Below, piece by piece: positions 59,924 through 60,083 of a DNA stretch of 60,083 nt (positions within the stretch are counted from its first letter, which is position 1; every line of letters starts with the position of its first letter). This stretch comes from Marmoricola sp. GTDB taxonomy: Bacteria; Actinomycetota; Actinomycetes; Propionibacteriales; Nocardioidaceae. Both the position numbers and the translations under genes were made by a program. The stretch covers positions 1 to 60,083 of the forward strand of contig JAOPXD010000030.1 of NCBI GenBank assembly GCA_025965315.1, read 5' to 3'. The notes beneath the pieces are model-generated. The model searched no databases and had not been told where the DNA came from. It saw only the letters and a list, made by a program, of their open reading frames with translations.

Positions 59924-60083
59924 ATGACTTCATCCATCCTGTACGCCGACGCACCTCAGGTAGCGATCAACGACATCGGCTCCGAGGAAGACTTCCTCGC
60001 CGCGATTGACGCCACCATCAAGTTCTTCAACGACGGCGACATCGTCGAAGGCATCATCGTCAAGGTCGACCGCGACGAGGTCC
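59924..60083 (+). CDS. rpsA: 30S ribosomal protein S1, 5' part
   Basis: The frame runs from ATG 59924 off the end of the window, giving 53 residues. The segment NDIGSEEDFLAAIDATIKFF followed by NDGDIVEGIIVKVDRDEV is the characteristic start of actinobacterial S1, ending in the first S1 RNA-binding domain. AAGGA lies about 12 bases upstream of the ATG. S1 binds mRNA on the ribosome. Confidence 0.93.
   Translation, partial: MTSSILYADAPQVAINDIGSEEDFLAAIDATIKFFNDGDIVEGIIVKVDRDEV

Overview
The window is a high-GC chromosomal segment of an actinobacterium. Gene content and order fit best with Nocardioidaceae (Nocardioides or Marmoricola type): recO-uppS, a znuACB-zur operon, glyS-dusB, hisI-trp-lgt-gltBD-pyk, an ANTAR regulator, a liv operon, polA and rpsA. 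This placement is inferred from synteny, not measured. No prophage, insertion sequence, rRNA or CRISPR array was seen; the segment is mostly core genome with small decorations.

Layout: 1-222 is the 3' end of an HNH nuclease gene. leuA follows with a leucine leader peptide and hairpin (269-338). At 2.2-6.4 kb lie a hydrolase, an orphan histidine kinase, recO and uppS. At 6.4-9.5 kb is the zinc-uptake operon znuA-znuC-znuB-zur (minus strand), started from a promoter buried in a perfect 37-bp palindrome. At 9.6-15.7 kb are a monooxygenase-like gene, glyS, a lipoprotein, dusB, an M15-like peptidase, a 127-bp inverted-repeat element and purT. At 15.8-19.4 kb is an asymmetric heterodimeric ABC exporter. 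At 19.4-31.5 kb come hisI, a Trp-associated membrane gene, an HGxxPAAW gene, trpCBA, a SCO1-like gene, lgt, gltB and gltD, mostly with overlapping stop and start codons; trpE is absent. pyk follows.

At 33.0-34.7 kb (minus strand) is the most unusual part. A tRNA-Leu(CAA) has leucine-type D-arm features but only a five-base variable loop. It is followed 33 bases later by a gene combining a helix-turn-helix with a LAGLIDADG-like fold, then a P-loop kinase. The ANTAR response regulator lies next, then a five-gene branched-chain amino acid ABC transporter operon (35.4-41.5 kb) with an intercistronic hairpin and an oversized LivM. At 41.7-46.4 kb are a DUF554 protein, a GNAT enzyme, a thioesterase and polA.

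At 46.4-59.7 kb is a cell-envelope glycan locus: flippase, stand-alone condensation-like acyltransferase, methyltransferase, AftD-like GT-C protein, a second polytopic protein, a DUF2613 peptide, a GT4 glycosyltransferase, an MtrP-like methyltransferase, a DUF3068 protein and a further methyltransferase. It resembles mycobacterial loci linked to lipomannan/lipoarabinomannan and mycolate export, here in a lineage presumed to lack mycolates. The window ends inside rpsA, whose leader holds several hairpins.

A recurring theme is leaderless expression: at least fifteen genes show a TANNNT-like -10 element 6-7 bases before a GTG or ATG start. Two divergent pairs have facing or overlapping -10 elements.
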